From: Chamaea fasciata
Lineage: Eukaryota > Chordata > Aves > Passeriformes > Sylviidae
NCBI GenBank assembly: GCA_029207755.1
Contig: JARCOQ010000006.1
Span: forward strand, 25,502,022-25,566,021
Length of the DNA stretch: 64,000 nt
Direction of reading: 5' to 3'
The notes under the pieces were generated by a model. It ran no database searches. It had not been told where the DNA came from and was given only the letters and a program-made list of their open reading frames with translations. Shown piece by piece: positions 50,845-63,979 of this stretch (position 1 is the first letter of the stretch; the number at the start of each line of letters is the position of its first letter). The position numbers and the translations under genes were made by a program.

Positions 50845-53800
50845 CTGAAAAACAGAAATGCAGTTTTATGCTGGTGACCATTAGTAACTCCTGTGTTTTC
50901 AATAGGAATCCTCCCTCCCTATTACACAGCTACATGATTCAAATATATGCTGTAAATGGCTAATAGATTCTTAATGACAAGTTTTATGTAAATTTTCTTT
51001 CAGGTGGACAACCTAGTGCAATCCATATAATTTATTAAACTTTACTTAATATCCACAGACTGATAGTTTCATTGAAATTTCTAAATATTTCTGATGAACT
51101 GGATGTTGGATAGGCATTTCATTTCAGAAAGATGTAAAAGACATATTAAACTTAAGGAATAAGGCTAAATACAGATTATTTTATAATTAAAAATAATCCA
51201 TTGTTAATTATTCAAGAGCTCCATGTTCTTGTTTCTGTTATTAAAGAACCAAGATACTGTTATAACCTTTGTTTTAAGTGACAATAGAAGACTTATTATG
51301 CACAGTAATGATGTCTAATTTTTAAGCACTTTATAAAATTATAACTTAACAGAGTATTCTGTAGAGTTTGCAAGTCACATTTTCTGTTCTATGAGTGGAA
51401 TACAAAAGAATTGAGAAAAACAATTTTCTGAACTCAACTGAGCTGCACAAAGTAGAAAAATTCAAACCCTTGCAAAAGCCTAAACATGCATTTTATATTT
51501 TTTAAATCTAACTCCATTAATACGATGATCTCATACACTGGAGAAATGTCATACTTTTTCAACAGAAACAAAACCAACATTCCAAATTAATATTTAATAG
51601 CAAGACTGAAACTGTTATGAAGTCAATGCCCCTTTATTTGAAACTGACCAAAAAATAAAATCTTCCCTGTGATAACGTGAAACTGGATGATAGGTTTATT
51701 TATTCCAGGCAGTGTCTTCCCAAAGGATGACTAATAGTTTATCCTCTTTGTCAGGAAGATCAATCACATTGAAGTTGGTTGTGTCAGGACACAAGAGTAA
51801 AGGCATCCATTACCCTGACAGCCTCTCCCCAAAGAACCTCAAGAGACTGAAGTCCACAACATAAATATTATTAGTCTTGTAAATGCCAGTCTCTGTGGGT
51901 TATCCCTTTGGCTGGCTGTGCTGAACGTGCCTTTCTGTAAAGAGCAGGTCGTCAGACTGACTGGCAAAAACTGAAGTTGAACTATTTCTTAAGGAATTGC
52001 TGCAAAAGGACTGGATTTGTACCACTACCCAACCTCACTGCCCATTTACTGCCTTGAATGAGAAGACTGTAGGCATAAGTAGAATTTTCCATCATAGAAA
52101 ATGCAGAATAGTTTTCCATCATTCTGAAATGTCTCTTGTTCCAGCATGGCACAAAGACTATTTGGAAGGAAATTTTCCTTGCTGATAACAGAATTATCAG
52201 CTATTCCTGAAACCCCTGGTTACTAGACACTGCAGACCCTCGACAGACAGCAGAAGCTAAGAAACTGCGTTTGTAAAGTTGTGCGTATCTTTTCTGACAC
52301 TGTTAAGCATCACGTCATGTGAACACTTCGAGACTCAACTAGTGCAGTGTCTGTCCCATCTGACTTCTTTTCCTGCTTCCACTGTTCAAAGTAAAGACAT
52401 TAACATTGAAAATGCGTATGGTACTGGTATGGTGTGAGCTGCTAGTAGCATATCACTTCCTCCTATTCCAGAGATTCAGTCTCAACACAGTCCTACTACT
52501 AGATTTATCTAGCAGGCAGGATGGTAAACTTAAAGATGTTGGATTTATCTGAAAATCTGAAACAGCCAGTTCAGGATGAGAATAAAGAGTTGAAACAGTC
52601 TGAGTGAGATGACAAGGTCTGTAATCTGATCCTCATTTCCCACAACATGAGAAATATAAATAATATCGGAGAGAGTTAATTGCTTGTTAGAATTGTTTTT
52701 TCTTAATCAGCAGCTTATTCAGAAGTTGTAAATGATTCAAACCAAGACTGCCCTTGTCCACAAGTGACATCTAAAACATTCAGTCACAAATAAAGTTAAG
52801 GATTTAGGTTAATATTAGGAATTTCAATCCATGTGACCATTTCAACAATATCTCCTTGTCTTCCTGCACTCCATGCTTGTCTGCCTTTTCACCTTAAAGT
52901 CTTCAGTGTCTGCCTGATGTTTTGCTTCTGGTAATGCTGGAATCCAGCAGCTTTAGCTGCTGTACTTATAGCAGGCTTCCCTGAATTCCACTACCTGGGT
53001 TTGGACAGTATTAGGCACCCTTGTGAGTTCTGAGCACAGGGAATAGAGAAAAAACACAACTCTGCTATGAACACAGATCTCCCAAAACACTGCCATAATT
53101 ACTTCTGAAAGCACAGACAACGGTGCAGTAGACGCAGTGCTCCCACAGGAAATGGGGCAATTGAGTTCAATACCCTCTTTCGCCTGAAGCAGTTTAAAAA
53201 TTAGATCTACAACTCAGCAGACTATCACAACCACATGAACACAGACTCCTCCTGAATCAGAGCATGCCATGCCTTGAAATAATGATGTTCTGTAAAAAAG
53301 AACCTTTTTTTTAGGCTCTTCTGGGCCAGACAACAAGAAGCAAGACTATCACTACACAGCCCAGTGATCAAGGCACTCAGGAGCTGATTCTGAGTTTCTT
53401 CGAGACAAATAAATTTTATATCCAGCTCATTTTTCTAAGGAAATCACTCCCAACCAAGATGCACTTCTTTCAAGTGCCAAGCAGAAATGTCCAACTCTTC
53501 CCAGTGTAATACAAAGGATATTCTGACCCATGACTTGTCCTAAGACAAGACTTTGTCTTAGGAGTGAAAACTTAGCAAGCAAGAACAAAATTTTGTTCTC
53601 CAATATTTGAAAAAACATTCAGAAATAGTGTCCATCATCACTTTTTGACTCTTTTTGTGAGGAGGGGGTGACATTGAATATTCTGGAGGTACATAAGATC
53701 TTAGTAATCTCAAGCACAATGCTTAACTGAGAGCAGTTACCACCACTGTTGGGCACATGCATTAAACTAGTAGATACATTAAATATTTGCCAATTAAAAC

Positions 53801-56249
53801 AGTGAACTTCTGGCGATCCTCTGTTTCTGTGAGAAATGTCTTCTAAAGTCTCCTGGCATTGTGAATACTATTTACTTTATATAAATATTCAATACTAAAT
53901 AAGAACATCAAATATTTTCTTTCTTGTCCACTCCTGAAAGCAATAAACATCAATCTTTGTATTGACAACTCACTGCCACAGATTTTAAAATGGGCTGTTG
54001 AATCCAAATTTGCTTTCAGTGACTGCTCAAGAAAAGAATGCTGTATTGTTAAAGACATGCTTCTCTAAGCACCGTGAATTACTTGATCTGTAGAACAGCA
54101 AAGTAAATATTTAGGCAAAAAATTTTAGGCAACTAAACAGCATGTCATATTTTTCCCTTCTACAGGTAAAGACCTTTGGAAAAACAATACACCTGTTTCA
54201 ATCATCATCAGTTACAATGCAAGCATAAACCTATTTTTTCCAGTTTCCCAGTTTTACCATTTTTCATCACTTGAACATCTACCTTAGTTTTCTCTGTCAA
54301 TTTCTCTGATGAATATGAACTAAAACTAGAGATAGTGCCACTGGTTCCTATATCAGCAATGAGAATTTAATAAAGTGTTCTATAGATAAACATGAATGCA
54401 TTACACCTATTTTTCGTAGGCTGCCTAATAGTATTTCCTTTCCTCTTGCCACCAAACATTGCAATGCACAAAGAATACACGCACCAGCTTGAAGTGCTCT
54501 AGTGTGACAATGGTATCTGCATAAACTTCAGACGTTCTCTCAGTTCTAATAAATAATGGAATAGAAGAACAAATAATAGACTAAAGACATAAATAATGGA
54601 ACCTTCAGATAAAAATGGGCCTATGGAAGGAAACAGGGGTGCCAAACGCTTATTCCTTGGCTCACTTCAAGCTTCTAGGTTAGTGGCTGAGAGAAGAAAC
54701 TAGTCTCCCTCAACTCTCTGTGTACTTAATAGCTTCTCTGACTCATTCTCTAAGTCTCTAAGACTGAAGTACCTGGTAGACACATATTTATTTCCCTTTC
54801 CAAGGGAAGGACAAGAAGACTTAAAAACAGAATCCTTGCGGGCCCCCTGAAAAAATCAAGCCTAAATGCTAAAGATATCAGCATAAAATAGATTTAGCCA
54901 AAAATCTGTAACACTGGACTAAAACATATTCTCAGTATTTCAAGAACACTGGTGCAAGTTGTCTTCCCATCACTATTGTTAGAAACCTCAATCTAAGAAA
55001 TATTTTTCTGAATTAAATACGTGCACTATAGCTACAAAGTATCGGGGGTTTTTTTAAAGCAAGAAGTCGTTTGCTTTTAATACAAACAAGTTTTGTATTT
55101 AACAAGAATATAGACAGAAGACAGGATGCCTAAAAACATCAGATAATTTCTTCTGACAGCTAAGTTTTGTCCCTAATGAAATTACATTAACTGCTGCTTA
55201 TCTGAGTGGCATTCTTTCAGTAATAACTGCAACAAAGGAAACAGACTAAAAAGAAATTCTAAGCTAATTTCAGTGGAGATTTTTGTTAAAAAAATTCTAG
55301 GTTTATCTAGAAGTGCTGGATCAGACTGCTCAGTTTATTTTCTGGAACCACAGAGGCAGGAAAAAATTAAGATGGAAATGAGTGTGTAGTCCCATCTGAC
55401 CACAAAAAGACTAAAAATTCATTGGACCAAAATCCACAGCTTATTTTCTGCAAGACGTGGAAAGAATCTGATCTCATGGCTGTCATTTCAATAACATGCC
55501 TGTCATATTAAAGGAATGACAGATTACATTAAGATTTATGGGCGAAAAGCCTATGGTAGCATGCAATTTTCCTTTTAGATACTAAAAGTATCTAAGGTAC
55601 TAGTCTATAAAACAGCCTGAATCATGGTATAAGCACTTGACAAAAATATCTCCTGCTGTTGTCACCACAGAACTAACAGATGTTCTCCCAATAAAGAAGT
55701 ATCATTAGAGCTAATTGCCTGCTGTCAGTATCTTCTGTGCATGATGGGTCTTTACACAGAAATGTAGAAGTCACCTCTTAAATCAGAAGCATTAACATAT
55801 CTTGAGCAAGTCATACACCAAAGCGTTATTCAGTGTTTGTAATGGAAAGAAGTGGAAGGAAGTACCACCATGAAATGCAGAAAGAACATCAGGGGGCAGT
55901 AAACAGGTGACCTCATAATGCCATTGTCCTCAGAAGTCCTCACAATGCCATTGAGGAATCTGCTATTGAGCCAAGCAATAAATATGTAAGAGTATGAAAA
56001 CTATCTGCAGCTCCTTCCTTATTCTTGATATTGTTCCTCTTCTAATGCTGAAGCAGTGCTCAGTTGTCAACTCTTGTGATTTCATCTGCTCTTATGATGT
56101 TGATCTTAAATCTCTAGATACTGTACTGATATGACCATACCAGGCATTATAGTTTTCCCTTTGCCATTAAAGGAAGATGGTTCCCACTTGTTATGGCTAC
56201 AGAGCAAAAACTGAACATGTAAAGTGTCAATGTTTAAGCACAAAACACC

Positions 56250-56269
56250 ATACATACACATACACATAC

Positions 56270-56324
<55 letters not shown>

Positions 56325-56325
56325 T
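56250..56325 (+). repeat. TACACA/TACATA hexanucleotide microsatellite
   Basis: A few TACACA units followed by about ten TACATA units ending in TATATTT. Alternating purine-pyrimidine character. Confidence 0.93.
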
Positions 56326-59300
56326 TTAACTATATTCATTCTTACAGCCTTTTCTGATCAACTCATAACATCCAAAGGCCTGGTAATGAGTAACAGAAGC
56401 TGAAAATGGCCTACTTTTTTATCAATTCTGTCCTGTTTATGTTAGGAGTCAGTAATGCACCTCTATTTGACTACTTTATGGTCAAAAAAATGTAACAACA
56501 TACTTAAATAGTCATTGTAACATGCAGAAAGTGTAAGATAAATCCTAAAAGGGTACAAAGTTGCATGCTAAAAACACAAACAGGCAAAAAGTTGCCTGAG
56601 ATTGCACTTTCAGAGTTACAGGAATTAGAGAGCCAAACTGAAATGGGCCCTGAAGACTGAATGACAGCATAAGAAACGGGACACTAAGCAGCTTCTGTCT
56701 GCAAATACAAGCAGTATCCACATTCTAGTGTACACAAATTGAAGAACAGTAGTGTCACACTTACTCTAAAAGGAAATAATGCCATTTAGAGGGGAAAAAA
56801 ACACCCAAACTTCTCATGCAGCAGCGCCACAAAAAACCCCCAAACACCTTTTCATACAGAAGGCAGGAAAAAAACCCAAACAACCCTTTTCATACAGCAA
56901 GTCGGCAAACATGTTATTATCACAAGTTGTTATTTGCCAATGAAATGCACTAGTTTCCTGATAGCTCAAGTTCACTGTAATCTTGTAACTTCTCCCAGGG
57001 AATTCCACATCCTCAAAGAAATTACAAATTGCTGACATAATTCATTATGAGTCCATTTTGATGATCAGACTTCCTTTCTGTTCCATGAAATTTATCAATC
57101 CAAAATACACAGTATCCCACTAAGGAAGATGTCATATAAAGCTGGGCATATCTTTCCAAAAGAAATATTTGGTTGACACCAAATATTTGCTAGACACCAT
57201 GTACACTCAAATTCTTTTCGTTGAAGCATAAACCTGAAACACATTTAATCTTCCTGATGTACATTGCACTTAAAATAAGTAAAGTGCAACTGCGTCAGTG
57301 ATATTTAAACTGCGTTGAAGGAGATGCAAGGTGTAAAATAAGGTGATGTTTTACCTTTCACACGACCACAGAGACCCACAGTCCACTTCTGTTCAGAAGA
57401 CTTTTCAAGCTGCGTCTAATCCCATTTGAGATACAGTGTTGCAAAAATAAAATCTGGCATCACCAGAAGTCAGTCACCAATTCAGATTTACAAACGTTTA
57501 TATGATATTCTTTCCTTCATTTCTGTTGCACACATTTGGAGTTCTTGACTCCTGACAATTGCAGCAGTTTTGTGAGCCATTGAAACAACTTTGGAACTGA
57601 GGAGGTATGCAGGAGAAGCTCAGAAGGGACAGGGTGACATTCAGGTGTGTCTCTCCATGTTCAGTGACAACATTGTTCTTATCCTACTCCAGCTTCAGTT
57701 TGAGCGAGCCAGCAGAAAGTTTGCTGAGACCAAATTCAAAGGCACATCTGTGGTGTTCCACTCACCCATGTGTGGGAAACCCTTCCCAGCCGCCTGCCAA
57801 GCCAGATCTCCTTTGGTGTGTGCCTGATGGGCTGTCCAGTGTGGCTGCAGATACCTCCTGCATAACCCACCCTCACTCTGCATTTCTAGCTGAGGAACAA
57901 CCAGCTAGCAGAGCCACCAATATGCACTTCCAAATCTGCTTTTACCTGGGATGACAGACAAATGCTGTGCTGCCAGTGATGGTGCCAGCACCCAAGTTAC
58001 TATCTTTACAGTCTATACTCAATTAAGAGAGCCTGCTTCTGGTGCAACTTCTCATTCATAATTCATTCTTCCCGTTCTGAAGGCTTTGAGAGAGGTGGAA
58101 ATAAGTTGGCCGCTCAGACACAGACACCGCAGCCAGGTGATTTGGAGTTCTGAGTTTATTCTCATTTCCTCTAGTTCTTTAGGGAAAGAATACACTGTTC
58201 TATCCTGGCAACGTAGTGGACTATAAGGGCACTTTGAAAAAACATTTATTTGATATCAAAATAAACATTAAAAAATAATTTAATAATTGGTCTCCCTGAA
58301 AATGTTTTTTTTAGAGATCAGAAAGTTATTGACAAGTGAACTATTGACCTTGATTCTTCATTATGGGTAATCTATGCTCAACATCTCATGCAAAAGATGG
58401 AAGTGGAAAAGAAAGGATTTTCCTGGATTCCATGTGTAATACCAATCACTGTTCTCCATCTCGTTAGAAATAAGAATTGGACACACCATTAGCCAACACA
58501 TACAGTCAGTCCAAATCAGTCTCAAAATTGGGAAAAAGGATATATATCATTACTAGAGGACAGCAGCATCACTCTTAAATACCAATATGTTGTAATACCT
58601 TCATTTTTAAAAAGAAGTGCTGGTGAATGATGATTCTCTTTTGGCATAAATGTTAATTGTTTACATATTTACTTATATATTGTACATATTTACAATTATT
58701 TTTCATTTCACTGATGTAAACTTAAAACTACTGTGGGGATACTTCCCACATTTACAATAGTACTTTGTTGAATTCTCAAGAATGTTCAGGTTAGGAAACA
58801 GTACAGCTGATGGCAAACTTCCTACAATTCTAAGTTCTCTCTTCTTTATTACTCACAGCTGGTGGCAAAGATGTGCGATGTTGCCATGCCTCATAAGATG
58901 AGTAAGATTCAGTAAACATATGGAAGATAGCAAAGATTTTTTAAAAAATGAAGTGTGTATGAAAGGCATTAATTTTAATGATTAGACTATGGTTAGCATT
59001 ATCTGATTTTTCTCAGTGCCAGAACACGAACAACCATTCAGCCCAGTTCAGCAAGCAGTGGGAAATTGTTCTGAGGAAAGTACTCTTTAGCTAATGCAGA
59101 ATTCCTCCTCTAGGGGTTATTAGTTTTCTTTAAGTTTCTACGGCTTGCAAAAATTACACACTAAAGTTTCCACAGTGCCATGCTGTTTTTCTGAACACAC
59201 AGAGAGACTATTCTAATGCTTTCCTGACTGCCCAGATGTTCATTGCATTGAGCTAAGCACGTTGAACAGTGATGGCAAGCCTCTGGCTACACACTGCTGA

Positions 59301-60987
59301 GAATCACAACCCAGCAAGCAGGGAGTAATGCAGTACCCTCTTCAGGTTCCTGCCTTGCTGGGAATTCAATGAGCAGATGTCTGCAGAAGAGTCATTTAGC
59401 ACCAGAAAGGCAAAATTGAAAACCATAAAAAAACCCACAGAAAAATCTAAGAGGCCTACTTTCTGACAATAATTAAAAAAAAAAAAAATCGGGAAAAAAA
59501 AACCAAAAACATTTTGACGGGGTGGAGGGATACTGTTAGAGGAAAACCTTCTCTTGAAAGAATCTTTCAAGCCTGGAAAACTAGAAAGGGCAAAAAGAAA
59601 TCCTACCTGTCCTGTGGCTCACATTCCATGTATCAGTCACCTGCTGCCTGTGTAGAAATCCCATCAGAAGCCCCATCCCACACAAGGTAGTTAGAGCTCA
59701 TAATTGGACATACCTTTTTTTCCTGTTAATGCCTCATCAGTAACTTAACCCTCTGTACCATGCCTCTTGCTGATTATGCAATTGCTTAGCCCATTTAAAA
59801 TCAGAAGCTTTCAATTACATTAACTGGCTGGTAAACAGGAATGCAAGCTGAAAAATTGTGCAGGAATCTTCTTAGAAGCATATGTCTCTATCTTTCATGC
59901 ATTTTTACTAATTTTTCATTAAAATGCATAATTATTCTTCAACTATAAACATCTGCCTAGAAAGAATTCAAATTTAGGATTTTAATGTATAATGTTAACT
60001 TTACTGACTTTTTTCTGAATTGTGAATAAAAAAGATACTAACCCTTAGACCAAAGGTAAGGCCAACAGCAATATTAATCAAAGGAAAGGACATGATTTAG
60101 TGTCAAAGCAAAGCCTTATCTGTTCAGCATAGCTGGATTTTTATTTGACCTCCTCCCAAAGATGGAAATGGGTTTACACAATGTCACAAAGTTCGATAAC
60201 CTACTACCTAAAAAATTTAGAGGTGACTCATTCATTTTTAAGTAGGATATCACTTTTTTCTGAAACATGTCATCTTTGAACATTTTTCTTCAGTAAAAGA
60301 AAATAAAGAAAGAGAAGGATATTTTTGAAACTACCAGGACATTGTGACAGAAATAACTATTCAATATTGCTGAACTTACAAAAAAAAAAAAAATGAGCTG
60401 ATACAGAAAATTCAAGATTAAGTGGGTTAACAAGGCACTTACATTGGTGTATATATCTGACTATGACTTTGATATAATACTAAAGTTTTATGGATCACAT
60501 AAAGGTTTATGGGATAAAAACATCCATCTAAGTCACTGAAACAATAGCAACCTGATTAATTATTTTGTCAAATAAGAAAAATTCTACTGTATTTATGGCT
60601 AGGAATATTCAATTTGTCATCACTAGAACAGATGCCAGGTTTCCTTCCATTCACATTTTCTTTGGAAAACTGCAAGAGTCATAGAGTAATCCTTACTATG
60701 ATAAAGAAAAAGCAAATGGAAACCATCTGGATTCTCAAACCATCCAGGCTACCATCAACACTATTCCATATCTCTCACTTCATAGGGAAAATGGTTTGTT
60801 AATACCTTTTAAACACATTCAATCATAATTTCAGACTTCCTTTCCAGGCTTGTCTACATGCACTACAAATTATTTAAGCTTACAGGGCTTAAATGGCTGA
60901 GCAGGGACAAAAAAAAGTTTAAGAAAAGGCATTTACTACTTAATTCTTCTGTTACATAGTTGCTGCATATCAAAAAGCAATGTGAGA

Positions 60988-61003
60988 AAAAAAAAGGGGG
61001 GGG
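60988..61003 (+). repeat. Adjacent A9 and G8 runs
   Basis: A purine tract of about nine A followed by eight G and then GAAGAAG. Prone to length error and slippage. Confidence 0.85.
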
Positions 61004-62629
61004 AAGAAGAAAGCTACTTAATCTACAGTTCCTAATATTATTTCAGATATATTATCCATTTGGACAATATCTCCAGATGCACAGAACTAGCATCTTTCAA
61101 ACAATAAAGTATCTCTCAGCAACATCTGTCCATCAATACTGTGCCATGGCAAAAATGCACAGGTTGTTAAGGCCAGGTGAGCTCAGCTGTCTGCATTTCT
61201 TCCTGGAGATGTGAAAATGCAGGAGGCTGGGAAAAGCCTGAGAAATGTAGCATGTGATGGTTCTATACTCTCCAGGCGCCACTGGTTTCAGGACAACTTT
61301 AACACAGGCAAAATAACCCACCCAGCAAAAAATTTGACAGCGAAAGCAGCAGCAATGGAAGACATCTCCATGTTTCTCCACTGTCCCACAGGAGTCTGGA
61401 GAAAACATAATTGTGTATTACAGCTATATGCTGTACTATTGCATGAATGCAGAGCTGCAGGACTCAGAGATGTCGGACGGAAAACTCCTCAGTGCTACCG
61501 ACCAGAGGTTTTACTTCCAAGAGAAAGACCTGATTGCTTTCTGAAATCTAGTGAGACAAACAATGCAAGGAGCACATGAGCTATTTCTCACTGCTTCGCT
61601 CAGAGGCAGAAAAAGGGGAAAGTAAGAGTCTCTTCCCTTAGGAAATGCATCCTGAGTCTTTGATGCTACCAAGTAACTTCCAAAAATATTAGAGTAACAG
61701 TATAGGCTATTTTGAAACTAGGAGTTCTTTGAGGTGATGAACAGTAATAAGAATTGCTCTGGGCAGTTACTACTACTGTTAAATCACTGCCAACTGAAAT
61801 CTCTCTCAGGCATCAAAAAAATCAGTTCTGAAAGATTCTACCACATTATTTTTTAAAACACCAGGTTCTGTCCATGACAGAACTGAGTGTTACAGGTTTT
61901 AGGAATGTTAGAAGGGAAAGACAGACTTTTAATCACCACCCAGACAGTCATAAAGCATGAGCACCATACACTGATTACAGGAATATCTCTGAACTAGAAC
62001 ATGTGAATTGGAGTAGATGAAATGTGTTGCAGTCCCAAAGAAAAAAGGAACTCTACCTTCACTTCCTTTCCCTTAAAGGACTAGGTGAAGACTAGTTAAA
62101 TGCTCAACATACTAAATATTTCTTTTGCAAGAAAACGTTAGCTTTGGAATTCTGGAAGAGCAATAGCTAACAGGAGCACCTGCAGTGATGCAACCTGACA
62201 GTCCTTTTTTCCACAGACTTACAGGAGCTGTCCCCCAGGGGCAGCGCTTGAACCCTCCCAGCATAAACTTCACCATTCAAAAGCAGCTCTGTCAGTATCT
62301 GATTTTCAGCCTCTATCCACTTTCTAGAGGTCAACGTGCTAAAAAGCTACCTTATGCTGAAAACAACTCAAAAAAAACCTCAGAGAACTGTAAACTGTGT
62401 GGCACCCAAACAAGCAGATGATGCAAATGTTCCACTCTAATGACAGAAATTATGAAAAGGAACAGAACTTCCTTTTGGAAATGGATGGCTGGATTCTTTT
62501 CATCCCTTCATGATTCGGGGACAGGGGAAGAGGGACAGAGAAGCAGACAACCACAAAGACAACACTGCTCTTCTGGTCAGTATGCTGGCCACCACTTCTG
62601 TCCCAATTATGTGGACATCCACATAGGTG

Positions 62630-63356
62630 ACAAGCTGCTGGCAGTGGAAAGACTGCAAGGTTGGCCTCCTTGAGAAGAGAGCAGGAGCTGCTGTGTGCCA
62701 GGTATGTCCAGTTCCACCTGGATCCACACAACAGGACACAGCTGAGCCCATCAACCAAGTTGGTGGTGCCTCCACGAAAAAGCATTTAAGAAAGGGCACG
62801 CACACCACACAGGCAGAGAAGTAGGAAAAGAGTGAGAAGCAGCAGTGCCAACACCAAGGTCAGAGAAGTATGTGCTCCATGGTAGAGCCAATACTCCCAA
62901 AATACTGCAGCCCATGGAGGATCCACACCAGAGCAGAGGATGAGTAAGAAGGAAGGAGTAGCAGAGAACTACAGTCTTTCCCTATGCTGTTCATTGCCTC
63001 TCTGAAGGGACTGAGTGCCACCTGTGGTAGTAACAAGGAGGAAGAGGAGGAGTCTGGAATGAAACTGAGTCTGGGAAGTGAGAATGAAAGGCGTTTTCCT
63101 GAAGTGTTTTAATGCTTGCTTCATGTTTTGTTTTTGTTTCGCAATATCTGAATCAGTCAATATGTATTAATCAGTAGTAAAGTTACTTACTCCACTCGAG
63201 TCTGTTTTGTCCATTATGGTAATCAGGAAGGGATCTCCCAGCCTTTATCCTGACCCATGAGCTTTCTCATTCTATCTTCTATCCTGCAAGATGGGGTAGG
63301 GAGAGGGCAAGTGGCCACGTGGTGCTTGGCTGTGGGCTGAGGCCACCCCACCACCA
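62630..63356 (+). mobile_element. Degraded LTR, same broad family as the 11.5-kb LTR
   Basis: It shares with the 11.5-kb LTR, in the same order, ACAGCTGAGCCCATCA, CATTTAAGAAAGGG, AACACCAAGGTCAGAGAAG, CAGCCCATGGAGGATCCACA, TCTGTTTTGTCCATTATGGT and a CCACCCCACCACCA end. It is shorter and more eroded, and its ends are approximate. It lies only about 0.6 kb from the putative first CORIN exon. Confidence 0.65.
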
Positions 63357-63926
63357 CCCCTAGAGTCTGACAAGCACTGAAGGCCAAGAACTGTGACACG
63401 GATGCACCAGGACAAGGCACAGCAGCATCAGACAGCATTTTCTCGTGTCTGTTGCTGGCTTTAACCTCCAGATATTCAGGTTTACAGAAACAACCAGAAA
63501 TAATATATGCACAATTTAGTTACAAGCATTGCTTTAAATTGTAATGGCTTGAAACCATAGCCAAGGAGCATCTATCCCTTCAGGGGAGCAGTTGTCTGCA
63601 CAAGTTAGGCACAGGATGGAATCTAATTCAGACTTCAGAGGTAGCAACGTTCTCACCTCTTTCTGAAATGAGAATCTTTTGCTTGACAGTCATCTCATTA
63701 TTATTTTTACATTTAGGATATTAAACCATTATTCGTATTTCTTTCATCTTTGCTGGTTAGAAAGGTAAGCCGAAATTAAAAATGCTACTTGGAACTATCT
63801 GTTCCACAGCAAAAATGAATTATGCTTCCATCTGACAGCGAGAAAAGCATTCACCACTGGGGCATTAAAGTGTACACAGATTTAGGAGCAGAGGGGGAAG
63901 CTCTCAGTGCTGACAAGTGCCGGGAG

Positions 63927-63941
63927 CCCGCAGGGGGCAGC
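63927..63941 (+). promoter_or_regulatory. CTCF-like motif next to CORIN exon 1
   Basis: CCCGCAGGGGGCAGC matches the CTCF core at all but the third position. It lies about 40 bp inside intron 1 from the putative exon 1 donor, within the GC-rich promoter-proximal edge. Its orientation is opposite to the motif at 39.2 kb. Confidence 0.4.
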
Positions 63942-63979
63942 GGGAGCCGGGCCCGGTGCTGCCCGAGAGCCGCCGGGAC

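Larger units (their letters stand above)
50845..63979 (-). other. CORIN: CORIN intron 1
   Basis: This 13.1-kb intron depends on the putative exon 1 being right. It contains a CTCF-like motif beside exon 1, a degraded LTR at about 62.63-63.36 kb, a short A9G8 run near 60.99 kb, a TACATA/TACACA microsatellite at 56.25 kb, and two stretches of unassigned moderately GC-rich sequence (51.75-52.45 and 57.59-57.96 kb). The remaining AT-rich sequence shows nothing I recognise. Open frames here have stop-bounded, non-conserved looks and no splice context. Confidence 0.55.
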
